Made by a program: the position numbers and the translations under genes. A DNA stretch of 6,982 nucleotides from Chloroflexi bacterium RBG_16_51_16. Lineage in GTDB: Bacteria; Chloroflexota; Anaerolineae; Anaerolineales; Villigracilaceae. Positions 1 through 5,218 of this stretch are shown one piece after another (position 1 is the stretch's first letter; every line of letters begins with the position of its first letter). Below the pieces are notes generated by a model. That model was given only the letters and a program-made list of their open reading frames with translations, had not been told where the DNA came from and made no database searches. The DNA lies in assembly GCA_001796785.1 (NCBI GenBank), contig MGNL01000118.1:1-6982 (forward strand). Reading direction: 5' to 3'.

Positions 1-235
1 TTTCGACCGTCGAAAGAACATTCCGGGGTTTATAAATGGCAATATAAATTAATTTTTCAGCGGAATGGATGGGATTGCCATCCAACGTGATCAGGTCATG
101 GACGGGATCAGCTCTCTGTCCCAGAACGGCCAGCTCCCCATTAACCCGCACCCTTCGACCAGTTATATAGTCTTCACACGAGCGTCGTGAGCCATAACCC
201 GCCTGTGCGAGTAACTTTTGGAGGCGTTCTTGCAT
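1..235 (-). CDS. rluB: RluB/RsuA-family 23S rRNA pseudouridine synthase, N-terminal part
   Basis: Partial gene; only the first 78 codons lie in the window and the rest continues past the left edge. The protein begins MQERLQKLLAQAGYGSRR, the start of an S4 RNA-binding domain (about residues 2-50, with RRVRVNGELA as its core). The linker EKLIYIAIYKPRNVLSTV follows, typical of the entry to the RsuA/RluB/RluE/RluF catalytic domain. Members isomerise a single uridine in rRNA; RluB acts on helix 89 of 23S rRNA. The catalytic Asp motif lies outside the window and cannot be checked. The start is ATG at 235-233, with GGAG 6 nt upstream. The specific name RluB rests mainly on scpB being nearby on the same strand, a common partner; RsuA or RluF-like proteins are alternatives. 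Family is confident, the exact member less so. Confidence 0.88.
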   Translation of the reverse strand, partial: MQERLQKLLAQAGYGSRRSCEDYITGRRVRVNGELAVLGQRADPVHDLITLDGNPIHSAEKLIYIAIYKPRNVLSTVE

Positions 236-241
236 GCAATT

Positions 242-245
242 CTCC
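242..245 (-). promoter_or_regulatory. Ribosome binding site of the pseudouridine synthase gene
   Basis: The minus strand reads GGAG followed by six bases (AATTGC) and then ATG at 235. The spacing is ideal and fixes the start of the truncated gene. Confidence 0.6.
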
Positions 246-276
246 AACCGCGAGGGATAATTACCCTTGCTATTTC

Positions 277-306
277 ATTGTACAAATTAGGTCCTCTATT
301 AATCAA
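277..306 (-). promoter_or_regulatory. Candidate sigma-70-type promoter for the pseudouridine synthase gene
   Basis: On the minus strand TTGATT (306-301) and TACAAT (282-277) are separated by 18 bases. Each differs from consensus at one or two positions. Transcription would start near 270, giving a leader of about 35 nt to the ATG at 235. This promoter would let the gene be expressed independently of scpB, from which it is separated by an opposing gene. Pattern only; the A+T-rich region makes chance matches possible. Confidence 0.45.
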
Positions 307-357
307 TTTTTATCGTGCAAATTGTGAGAGTTTACATTATATTCTACCGGACGCGAT

Positions 358-364
358 AAGGAGG
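358..364 (+). promoter_or_regulatory. Strong Shine-Dalgarno of the VOC gene, deciding between two ATGs
   Basis: AAGGAGG is a near-perfect anti-16S match. It ends 1 nt before the ATG at 366 but 4 nt before the second ATG at 369. The second is the more likely initiation codon, although even that spacing is short. Confidence 0.7.
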
Positions 365-365
365 C

Positions 366-770
366 ATGATGACGGATGTCAAAGTACTGGAACTACGGGT
401 GGCGGTTACAGCAGATGATTTCACAGCGATGTCAAAATTCTACCGTGAAGGTCTAGGGCTCGAACCTTCACAAGTATGGCCTGAGGATCAGGGTCGATCA
501 TTAGTCCTGGATTTTAGTCAAGCTACGCTTGAAATATTTGATGAAAAACAAGCCGAGACTGTTGACAAGCTGGAGACGGGTAGGAGAACAAGCGGTCGTT
601 ACCGTTTTGCAATCAAAGTATCGGATTTAAGAAGCGCGACAGATCGTCTAATTGCTCATGGGGCGACGCTAGTGCAGCCTACGGTGACTACACCCTGGGG
701 AGATCAAGTTGTCCGATTTCAAGACCCCGATGGCATGCAAGTCACGCTGTTTCAATCCGCTGTATCCTAA
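366..770 (+). CDS. VOC-superfamily (glyoxalase/bleomycin-resistance fold) protein
   Basis: A 134-residue protein of usual VOC length, with two beta-alpha-beta-beta-beta modules. The first includes LELRVAV (8-14), SKFYREGLGLEP (23-34) and LVLDFSQATLEIFD (46-59). The second includes YRFAIKVSDL (79-88), DRLIAHGATLV (93-103) and the C-terminal strand FQDPDGMQVTLF (118-129). VOC proteins include glyoxalase I, dioxygenases, epimerases and antibiotic-binding proteins. By visual alignment to GloA, the metal-ligand positions carry Arg11, Glu56, Arg80 and Thr127 instead of His/Glu/His/Glu. A classical metalloenzyme is therefore doubtful and a ligand-binding role is possible; the substrate cannot be named. 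The true start is probably the second ATG at 369, given the Shine-Dalgarno position. The gene is transcribed towards scpB and is divergent from the pseudouridine synthase gene. No convincing promoter was found upstream. Confidence 0.85.
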   Translation: MMTDVKVLELRVAVTADDFTAMSKFYREGLGLEPSQVWPEDQGRSLVLDFSQATLEIFDEKQAETVDKLETGRRTSGRYRFAIKVSDLRSATDRLIAHGATLVQPTVTTPWGDQVVRFQDPDGMQVTLFQSAVS

Positions 771-775
771 TAATG

Positions 776-816
776 AAAACCGATCCATGAGATAGGATCT
801 AAACGGATTTGCTTTT
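776..816 (+). terminator. Weak hairpin with T-tract after the VOC gene, possibly bidirectional
   Basis: AAAACCG (776-782) can pair with CGGATTT (804-810) with one A-A mismatch. Inside it ATCC (783-786) pairs with GGAT (795-798), leaving an asymmetric internal loop. TTTT follows at 813-816. Read on the minus strand the same hairpin ends in CGGTTTT, so it could also stop scpB transcripts. The stem is short and imperfect. Confidence 0.3.
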
Positions 817-818
817 AA

Positions 819-861
819 TGGTTCGATGGTTATATATTCTCTAATCGGATGGCTCGAACCA
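819..861. repeat. 8-bp inverted repeat between convergent VOC and scpB genes
   Basis: TGGTTCGA (819-826) and TCGAACCA (854-861) are perfect reverse complements around a 27-nt A+T-rich spacer. There is no T-run on either side, so it is not a standard terminator. It could be a transcript-end structure or chance. The GGTTCGA string recalls a tRNA T-arm, but no tRNA can be folded here. Confidence 0.4.
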
Positions 862-878
862 AAGTGTTCCGCCTGGAA

Positions 879-1442
879 TCATTCTTTTAATAATTGAGTT
901 TGGCCGGATTCTTTTTCATCGGTCGTGATCGAGAGCGGTGGCAGGTCAGAGATCGACCCCAGGCCAAAGTGCTGCAGAAATTCCGGTGCGGTCGAATACA
1001 GGATCGGCCGGCCAGGCCCTTCCGCGCGACCGGATTCAATGATCAACCCCTTGCTAATTAAACTTCTTAACATACTGTCGCTGTTCACCCCTCGGATGGA
1101 ATCGATTTGAGGTCGGGTGGCTGGCTGTTGATATGAAATGATCGCTAGGGTTTCGAGCGCTGCACGGCTCAGATGGGTGACAGCCTCCAAACCAAGGAAT
1201 CGTTCAACCACGCCGGCAAGCTCCGGAGCGGTCGTCAATTTTACCCGCCCGGCATGTCGTAACAAACGCAATCCGCGTGTCTTCAGGACGCTCTCCAACC
1301 GGACTAGCCCTGATTCGACAACTGTAGGATCAGCATCCAGGGCAGCCGCAAGCTGTTGAACCGTTGCAGCCTCGCCGGTAACAAACAACATCGCCTCAAG
1401 CTTGGCGATGATATCCAATTCGACGGTCTCGGAATCGCTCAT
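879..1442 (-). CDS. scpB: Segregation and condensation protein B (ScpB)
   Basis: A 187-residue protein of normal ScpB length. ScpB dimers bind the kleisin ScpA and form, with SMC, the bacterial condensin that compacts and separates chromosomes in the cytoplasm. Two winged-helix domains are visible. The first is residues 10-80 (KLEAMLFVTGEAATVQQLA near the start). The second is 90-165 and carries the family signature LSRAALETLAIISYQQPATR (91-110), then the RGVNSDSMLRSLISKGLI stretch, then GRPILYSTAPEFLQHFGL (144-161). The tail SISDLPPL (163-170) is also typical. The acidic, polar C-terminus ends in TGA at 881-879. The start is the only possible ATG: TAG occurs in frame a few codons upstream. 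No clear Shine-Dalgarno precedes it. scpA, usually immediately upstream, is absent; the adjacent gene is a divergent lipoprotein gene. Confidence 0.96.
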   Translation of the reverse strand: MSDSETVELDIIAKLEAMLFVTGEAATVQQLAAALDADPTVVESGLVRLESVLKTRGLRLLRHAGRVKLTTAPELAGVVERFLGLEAVTHLSRAALETLAIISYQQPATRPQIDSIRGVNSDSMLRSLISKGLIIESGRAEGPGRPILYSTAPEFLQHFGLGSISDLPPLSITTDEKESGQTQLLKE

Positions 1443-1450
1443 GCTATAAT
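1442..1450 (+). promoter_or_regulatory. Candidate extended -10 promoter facing the lipoprotein operon
   Basis: TGCTATAAT is a perfect extended -10 element on the plus strand, overlapping the first base pair of the divergent scpB start codon. No good -35 is seen (TTCGAC at 1419-1424 would need a 20-nt spacer). It would start transcription near 1457, giving a leader of about 155 nt before the lipoprotein gene. Pattern match only. Confidence 0.3.
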
Positions 1451-1552
1451 CTGTCTAACATCGATTATTCTAAACTCACTCTGTTTATTGATTTTTCACA
1501 GCAATAGATTACTTCCAATTATTTCGGGGTTCCTGGAATGAACGCGGGTGGG

Positions 1553-1558
1553 ATTATA
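1553..1558 (-). promoter_or_regulatory. Candidate -10 box (TATAAT) facing scpB
   Basis: The minus strand reads GGTATAATCC, a consensus -10, about 110 nt upstream of the scpB start. There is no good -35 at normal spacing; TTTACC lies 20 nt upstream. If used, scpB mRNA would have a leader of about 100 nt that is antisense to the start of any transcript from 1457. Confidence 0.28.
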
Positions 1559-1611
1559 CCGCGTCAAACTTTCATCCTGGTAAAGAGTGGCAAAAGGCTG
1601 TCTATCCTAAG

Positions 1612-3195
1612 ATGAATTTCCTAAAACCGGTAGGCATGTTCATCACCCGAATCTCTTTTTTTATGCTTTTATTATCATGCCGTTCTCCCCAATTCAATCA
1701 GCTGATCTCGGTGAATATCACGGCCGATGGCGAAACACGAAAAGTTCAAGTTCAGTCAGGCAGCACAGTTTCACAAGCGCTTGAACAGGCTGGTATCATC
1801 GCTGGCAAACTTGACCGGTCTGACCCACCTTATTATGCTTTGTTAAGCGATGGCGATGCAGTCCAATTGGTCCGGGTCGAGGAAATATTCGAAACCGAAG
1901 AAAAGATCGTTCCGTTTGAGAAACAATCAGTTCGCAATGAGACCCTTCCCGAAGGAGAGACCCGCTTGATCCAACCGGGAGTAAACGGGTTGCAGGAAAT
2001 TACATATAGGAAAGTAATCGAAGACGGTATTGAAATCAGCAGATCCCCTGTAAAAACCGTGAGTCTCATGGACGCTCTTCCGGAAATTGTGATGGTCGGC
2101 GCTCAGTCTTCTTTCACGCCCTTGAGCATACCTGGGAGGCTGGTTTTCCTTTCAAGTGGAAACGCCTGGATCATGGAAGGGTCGACTGCCAATAGACGTC
2201 TAATAGTTAGCACGGGTGATTTGGACGGGCGCATATTTCTGCTCTCCCCTAACAGTGAATATCTAATCTATACCAGAAAATCCAACAAACCTGCAGACCA
2301 GGAGATCAATACCCTTTGGACTGTTCGGACAACAAGTTCGAATGCGAGTCCGGTTTGGCTTCAGGCATATAATGTCGTCCATTTCGCCGGTTGGATACCA
2401 GGCACGAACTCGATTGCGTATTCAACCGTTGAACCTCGTTCCTCGACACCCGGCTGGCAGGCTAATAATGATTTATTCCGGGTCAGTCTGGCGGGCGGCA
2501 ATCCGCGAAAAGTTTTGGAGTCTAATAGCGGTGGCATTTATGGTTGGTGGGGTGCCGGGTTTACATTTTCTGCAGATGGCAGGTTAGCCTACGCGCGACC
2601 GGATCAGATTGGATTGGTAGACATGGATGGCAGTTACCTAAAACCAATGTTGGACATCACGCCCTTGAATACTCACAGCGACTGGGCTTGGACCCCTCAA
2701 TTATCCTGGAGTCCTGATGGCCGTGCTTTATATGTGGTGACCCATGCCGGTGCGCCAGAACCGATCTCCCCGGAAGAGTCCCCTTTCTTCAATTTGACTG
2801 GCCTCTCGTTTGCGAGTGACACGACCGAGATCCTTAGTGAAAACACCGGCATGTTCTCAAACCCTGCAGTTTCGCCTTCCAGACAACAAGGCAGCGAGAA
2901 TACATTCCAGGTAGCGTATTTACAGGCAATTTTTCCTGAGCAGAGCGATACCAGCCGTTACCGGCTTATAGTCATGGATAGGGACGGGTCTGATCGACGT
3001 ACGATATTTCCACCACCGGATGCAGGTGGACTGGAACCCCAATTGCCGGTCTGGTCGCCTGAACCTCTAGCGGGTCAGACGGGCGATTTTATCGCCATCA
3101 TTTACGCGGGCAACCTTTGGCTGGTTGACAGTGGGAATAATGCAGCCTATCAGGTTACCGGTGACGGCTTGATAAGCGGAACAGATTGGAAATAA
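1612..3195 (+). CDS. Lipoprotein with YabE-like, G5 and TolB/WD40-like beta-propeller domains
   Basis: A 527-residue exported lipoprotein. The signal is short and hydrophobic (ISFFMLLLSC, 14-23), with lipobox L-L-S-C and Cys23 as the predicted lipidated residue. Residues 32-90 (VNITADGETRKVQVQSG to DGDAVQLVRVEE) look like the ubiquitin-like DUF348 domain of YabE/Rpf proteins. About 90-164 is a G5 domain (EKIVPFEKQ, GETRLIQPGVNGLQEITYRK, PEIVMVG). G5 domains are linked to cell-wall or amino-sugar binding. Residues 175-527 form a beta-propeller of repeated strands such as FLLSPNSEYLIYTR, FTFSADGRLAYARP, LSWSPDGRALYVVT and DFIAIIYAGNLWLVDS. No catalytic motif was found. The likely role is envelope binding or sensing outside the membrane. 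The ATG at 1612 has no strong Shine-Dalgarno (AAAAGG lies too far upstream); Met9 at 1636 is less likely. It is the first gene of the operon, 3 nt before the decarboxylase gene. Confidence 0.85.
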   Translation: MNFLKPVGMFITRISFFMLLLSCRSPQFNQLISVNITADGETRKVQVQSGSTVSQALEQAGIIAGKLDRSDPPYYALLSDGDAVQLVRVEEIFETEEKIVPFEKQSVRNETLPEGETRLIQPGVNGLQEITYRKVIEDGIEISRSPVKTVSLMDALPEIVMVGAQSSFTPLSIPGRLVFLSSGNAWIMEGSTANRRLIVSTGDLDGRIFLLSPNSEYLIYTRKSNKPADQEINTLWTVRTTSSNASPVWLQAYNVVHFAGWIPGTNSIAYSTVEPRSSTPGWQANNDLFRVSLAGGNPRKVLESNSGGIYGWWGAGFTFSADGRLAYARPDQIGLVDMDGSYLKPMLDITPLNTHSDWAWTPQLSWSPDGRALYVVTHAGAPEPISPEESPFFNLTGLSFASDTTEILSENTGMFSNPAVSPSRQQGSENTFQVAYLQAIFPEQSDTSRYRLIVMDRDGSDRRTIFPPPDAGGLEPQLPVWSPEPLAGQTGDFIAIIYAGNLWLVDSGNNAAYQVTGDGLISGTDWK

Positions 3196-3198
3196 CCC

Positions 3199-4158
3199 AT
3201 GCGAGTATTAATCACTGGTGCAGCAGGTTTTCTCGGTTCTCACCTCAGCGATAGAATGTTGGCGGAAGGACATGAAGTGATCGGAATGGATAATTTCATC
3301 ACCGGCAGTCCCGAAAATATCGCACATCTGGCCACGAACGAGAAATTCTTCTTTTATAAAAGGGATGTCTCAAACTATATATTTGTGCCAGGGAAAGTGG
3401 ATGCCATATTGCATTTCGCCTCACCGGCCAGTCCCAATCCACTATCGCCATCCGGATATTTCAATCTGCCGATACAGACCATGAAAGCGGGAGCGCTGGG
3501 TACACACAACTGCCTTGGCATTGCCAGGGTACAAAAATCACGATTTATGCTGGCATCAACGAGCGAGATCTATGGTGATCCCCTCGTCCATCCACAGGTA
3601 GAAACCTATCCGGGAAATGTCGATCCGGTTGGAACACGGGCAGTCTATGATGAGGCAAAGAGGTTCGCAGAAGCCCTCACCATGGCTTACCATCGGACGC
3701 ATGATGTCGATACACGTATTGTGAGAATATTCAATACCTATGGCCCACGTATGGATCTTGAAGACGGACGGGCTCTTCCCAATTTCCTTAAGCAGGCACT
3801 TCTCGGTCAATCGCTTACAGTTTATGGAGATGGCAGTCAGACACGATCCTTTTGTTACGTGGATGATCTGATCGAAGGCATTCTCCTTCTACTTAACTCC
3901 AACGAGACGATGCCTGTCAACCTGGGAAACCCTGAAGAAATGACAATTCTTCAATTCGCTGAATCAATTAATAAAATCGTAGGTAACAAGGCTGGAATTG
4001 TATTTGTTAAGGAAGCACGCAGCGAGCGCGATCCTCAGCGGCGACAACCCGACATCAGCCGGGCGAAGAAATTACTCAACTGGATGCCCAGCATCGGATT
4101 GGAAGAAGGGATTCGTAAAACTATTCCTTATTTCAAACACAGATTGGGCTTGGGATGA
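3199..4158 (+). CDS. uxs: UDP-glucuronate decarboxylase (UDP-xylose synthase)
   Basis: A 319-residue extended short-chain dehydrogenase of normal bacterial UXS length. It oxidises UDP-glucuronate at C4 with bound NAD, decarboxylates it and re-reduces it to UDP-xylose in the cytoplasm. The Rossmann motif GAAGFLG has Gly7, Gly10 and Gly13; Asp31 of MDNFITGS is the expected NAD ribose contact. TSEIYG (121-126) carries Glu123, and the catalytic pair is Tyr150-Lys154 in YDEAK. UXS-typical strings are HPQVETYPGNVDPVGTRAVY (131-150), RIFNTYGPRM (176-185), GSQTRSFCYVDDLIEG (212-227) and RDPQRRQPDISRAK (277-290), whose Arg and Asp contact substrate in the family. These separate it from 4-epimerases and dTDP-glucose dehydratases. 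Only a weak GGAAA precedes ATG 3199, so translation may be coupled to the lipoprotein gene 3 nt upstream. Its stop overlaps the next start (ATGA). No UDP-glucose dehydrogenase gene lies in the window. Confidence 0.9.
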   Translation: MRVLITGAAGFLGSHLSDRMLAEGHEVIGMDNFITGSPENIAHLATNEKFFFYKRDVSNYIFVPGKVDAILHFASPASPNPLSPSGYFNLPIQTMKAGALGTHNCLGIARVQKSRFMLASTSEIYGDPLVHPQVETYPGNVDPVGTRAVYDEAKRFAEALTMAYHRTHDVDTRIVRIFNTYGPRMDLEDGRALPNFLKQALLGQSLTVYGDGSQTRSFCYVDDLIEGILLLLNSNETMPVNLGNPEEMTILQFAESINKIVGNKAGIVFVKEARSERDPQRRQPDISRAKKLLNWMPSIGLEEGIRKTIPYFKHRLGLG

Positions 4159-4607
4159 TTCTAGTCGATCAAAGAGAGCGATCTCGCTTCCTCCGGTTCG
4201 CTATCGTCGGCGCTGTGGGTTCTTTGATCGATTTTGGGGTCATGAACCTGCTCACCCATTTCGTCCGTATGCCCCTTGTTAAGGCTGGATCGATCTCTTT
4301 CATTTGTGCTGTGCTTAGCAATTTTTTGTGGAATCGACTTTGGACCTTCCCGGATTCACGCTCGAGACCTTTTCTTCAGCAGCTGGGGATGTTCTTCCTG
4401 GTAAACCTTGCAGGCATTGGTATTCGCATACCGATCCTGCACTATGTCGAACCTCCGCTGGTCAACTTTTTCACCCGGACCTCAGGTTTGTCTGCGGGCC
4501 AATCCAGCCTATTGGCGAAAAATGCCACCCTAGCCCTGGCCATTGGAATTGTAATGCTTTGGAACTATTTTATTAATAGATACTGGACTTATAATGACAT
4601 TGATTAA
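4155..4607 (+). CDS. GtrA-family membrane protein
   Basis: A 150-residue integral membrane protein of standard GtrA length with four predicted membrane helices (about 14-35, 44-61, 76-97 and 122-141). Family hallmarks are RFAIVGAVGSLIDFGVMNLL (14-33), SNFLWNRLWTF (55-65) and the C-terminal NYFINRYWTY (137-146), a second copy of the same N-x-x-x-N-R-x-W-T pattern. GtrA proteins are linked to movement of polyprenyl-phosphate-linked sugars across the cytoplasmic membrane and usually sit beside glycosyltransferases or sugar-nucleotide genes. The start overlaps the decarboxylase stop by 4 nt (ATGA) with no clear Shine-Dalgarno, pointing to translational coupling. Next to UDP-xylose synthase, a role in supplying a lipid-linked pentose is a reasonable but unproven inference. 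No polyprenyl-phosphate glycosyltransferase (GtrB) is present in the window. Confidence 0.92.
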   Translation: MILVDQRERSRFLRFAIVGAVGSLIDFGVMNLLTHFVRMPLVKAGSISFICAVLSNFLWNRLWTFPDSRSRPFLQQLGMFFLVNLAGIGIRIPILHYVEPPLVNFFTRTSGLSAGQSSLLAKNATLALAIGIVMLWNYFINRYWTYNDID

Positions 4608-4611
4608 TTTC

Positions 4612-4618
4612 GGTAGGA
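4612..4618 (+). promoter_or_regulatory. Shine-Dalgarno of the small operon-end gene
   Basis: GGTAGGA ends 6 nt before ATG 4625, supporting that start over the out-of-frame ATG at 4618. It is the clearest ribosome binding site within the operon. Confidence 0.55.
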
Positions 4619-4624
4619 TGGCAT

Positions 4625-5008
4625 ATGGGCATATCTGGTCATCAATCTCCAATACCAATCTATACAAGCCAGGGAGATGCGGAAGCATTCCTGGTTTATC
4701 CTTATCTTTTTAACCGGAACGGTGATTGGATTGGATGGGTCACCAGCAAGCGTGAGGTTTATTCCATCCTGGGCCATTATGTCGGATATGTTTCGAATGA
4801 ACCACGGATTTTACGCAGGCGAGCGACAAGCAAACTCTGGAACAAACTTGATCCCCCGCCTGCACCGGAACATTTTCTTGCTCCGCCGATCATCCCTCTA
4901 GCACCTTTAATGCCTGATTTAACATCCTCGGTGATCGATGTACTCCTGGAGGAACCGGATCGACTCCATACAGCGGATTGCGGCGAACTTCGCGTGGACA
5001 TAGATTGA
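4625..5008 (+). CDS. Uncharacterised small protein with G-W/Y-V strand repeats and Pro-rich linker
   Basis: A 127-residue protein I cannot assign to a named family. The N-terminal half has two copies of one strand pattern, NGDWIGWV (32-39) and LGHYVGYV (49-56), 17 residues apart. Each follows a short strand (PYLFNR; REVYSI). This resembles the small beta-rich '4-fold beta flower' type of domain, a resemblance by eye only. A basic patch RILRRR (61-66) follows, then a Pro-rich stretch (PPPAPEHFLAPPIIPLAPLMP, 77-97 with a break) and an acidic tail with LLEEPDRLH (107-115). There is no signal peptide or membrane helix, so it should be cytoplasmic. It starts 17 nt after the GtrA gene with its own good Shine-Dalgarno and is the last gene before the terminator at 5082. 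The reading frame is convincing from its ribosome site, operon position and pattern; function is unknown. Confidence 0.75.
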   Translation: MGISGHQSPIPIYTSQGDAEAFLVYPYLFNRNGDWIGWVTSKREVYSILGHYVGYVSNEPRILRRRATSKLWNKLDPPPAPEHFLAPPIIPLAPLMPDLTSSVIDVLLEEPDRLHTADCGELRVDID

Positions 5009-5081
5009 TGACAATTTGAAACTTCTCTGCCCATTGGCTATTTATATATAGCGATCCACACTCCACCTTCCGAAACAAATT

Positions 5082-5117
5082 CCCTGAATGTGAAATCAAC
5101 ATTTGGGGCTTTTCTTT
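5082..5117 (+). terminator. Rho-independent terminator closing the lipoprotein operon
   Basis: CCCTGAATGT (5082-5091) pairs with ACATTTGGGG (5099-5108) over ten base pairs, eight Watson-Crick and two G-U. The 7-nt loop is GAAATCA. A T-rich tail, CTTTTCTTT, follows at 5109-5117. It lies 74 nt after the last gene of the operon, in the only sizeable gap on that side (5009-5218). The rest of that gap holds just the next promoter. Confidence 0.75.
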
Positions 5118-5182
5118 ATTAATTGGAACAGATTCGCATGAACTCCGTTTTAGAACGAGCCATAATTCTCCTTTGGTTGAAG

Positions 5183-5212
5183 TTGGTTAGGTACTGAGGT
5201 GTGAGATATACT
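5183..5212 (+). promoter_or_regulatory. Promoter of the thioesterase gene, probably giving a leaderless mRNA
   Basis: TTGGTT (5183-5188) and TATACT (5207-5212) are 18 nt apart. The -10 ends only 6 nt before the ATG at 5219, so transcription should start at or next to the A of the start codon, leaving no room for a Shine-Dalgarno. Confidence 0.55.
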
Positions 5213-5218
5213 GGATTT

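Noticed and set aside
819..861. tRNA gene suggested by GGTTCGA/TCGAACC strings resembling a T-arm
   Set aside because: No acceptor stem, D-arm or anticodon arm can be placed on either strand within the 108-bp gap.
1833..2069. Minus-strand open frame inside the lipoprotein gene
   Set aside because: It lies opposite the G5 region, whose plus-strand translation has recognisable domain motifs; the antisense product has none.
3998..4282. Plus-strand open frame spanning the uxs/gtrA junction
   Set aside because: It overlaps the conserved C-terminus of the decarboxylase and the first GtrA helix in another frame. Both real products match their families across this region.
4677..4901. Alternative plus-strand frame inside the small operon-end gene
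   Set aside because: It lacks a Shine-Dalgarno, whereas the 4625 frame has GGTAGGA at good spacing and an internally repeated strand pattern.
5037..5052. GCTAT/ATAGC hairpin as operon terminator
   Set aside because: The stem is only 5 bp with no T-run after it; the 10-bp hairpin with T-tail at 5082-5117 is far better.
5201..5218. GTG at 5201 as thioesterase start
   Set aside because: It lies inside the promoter, its GAGGT is directly adjacent with no spacer, and the family homology begins after the ATG at 5219.
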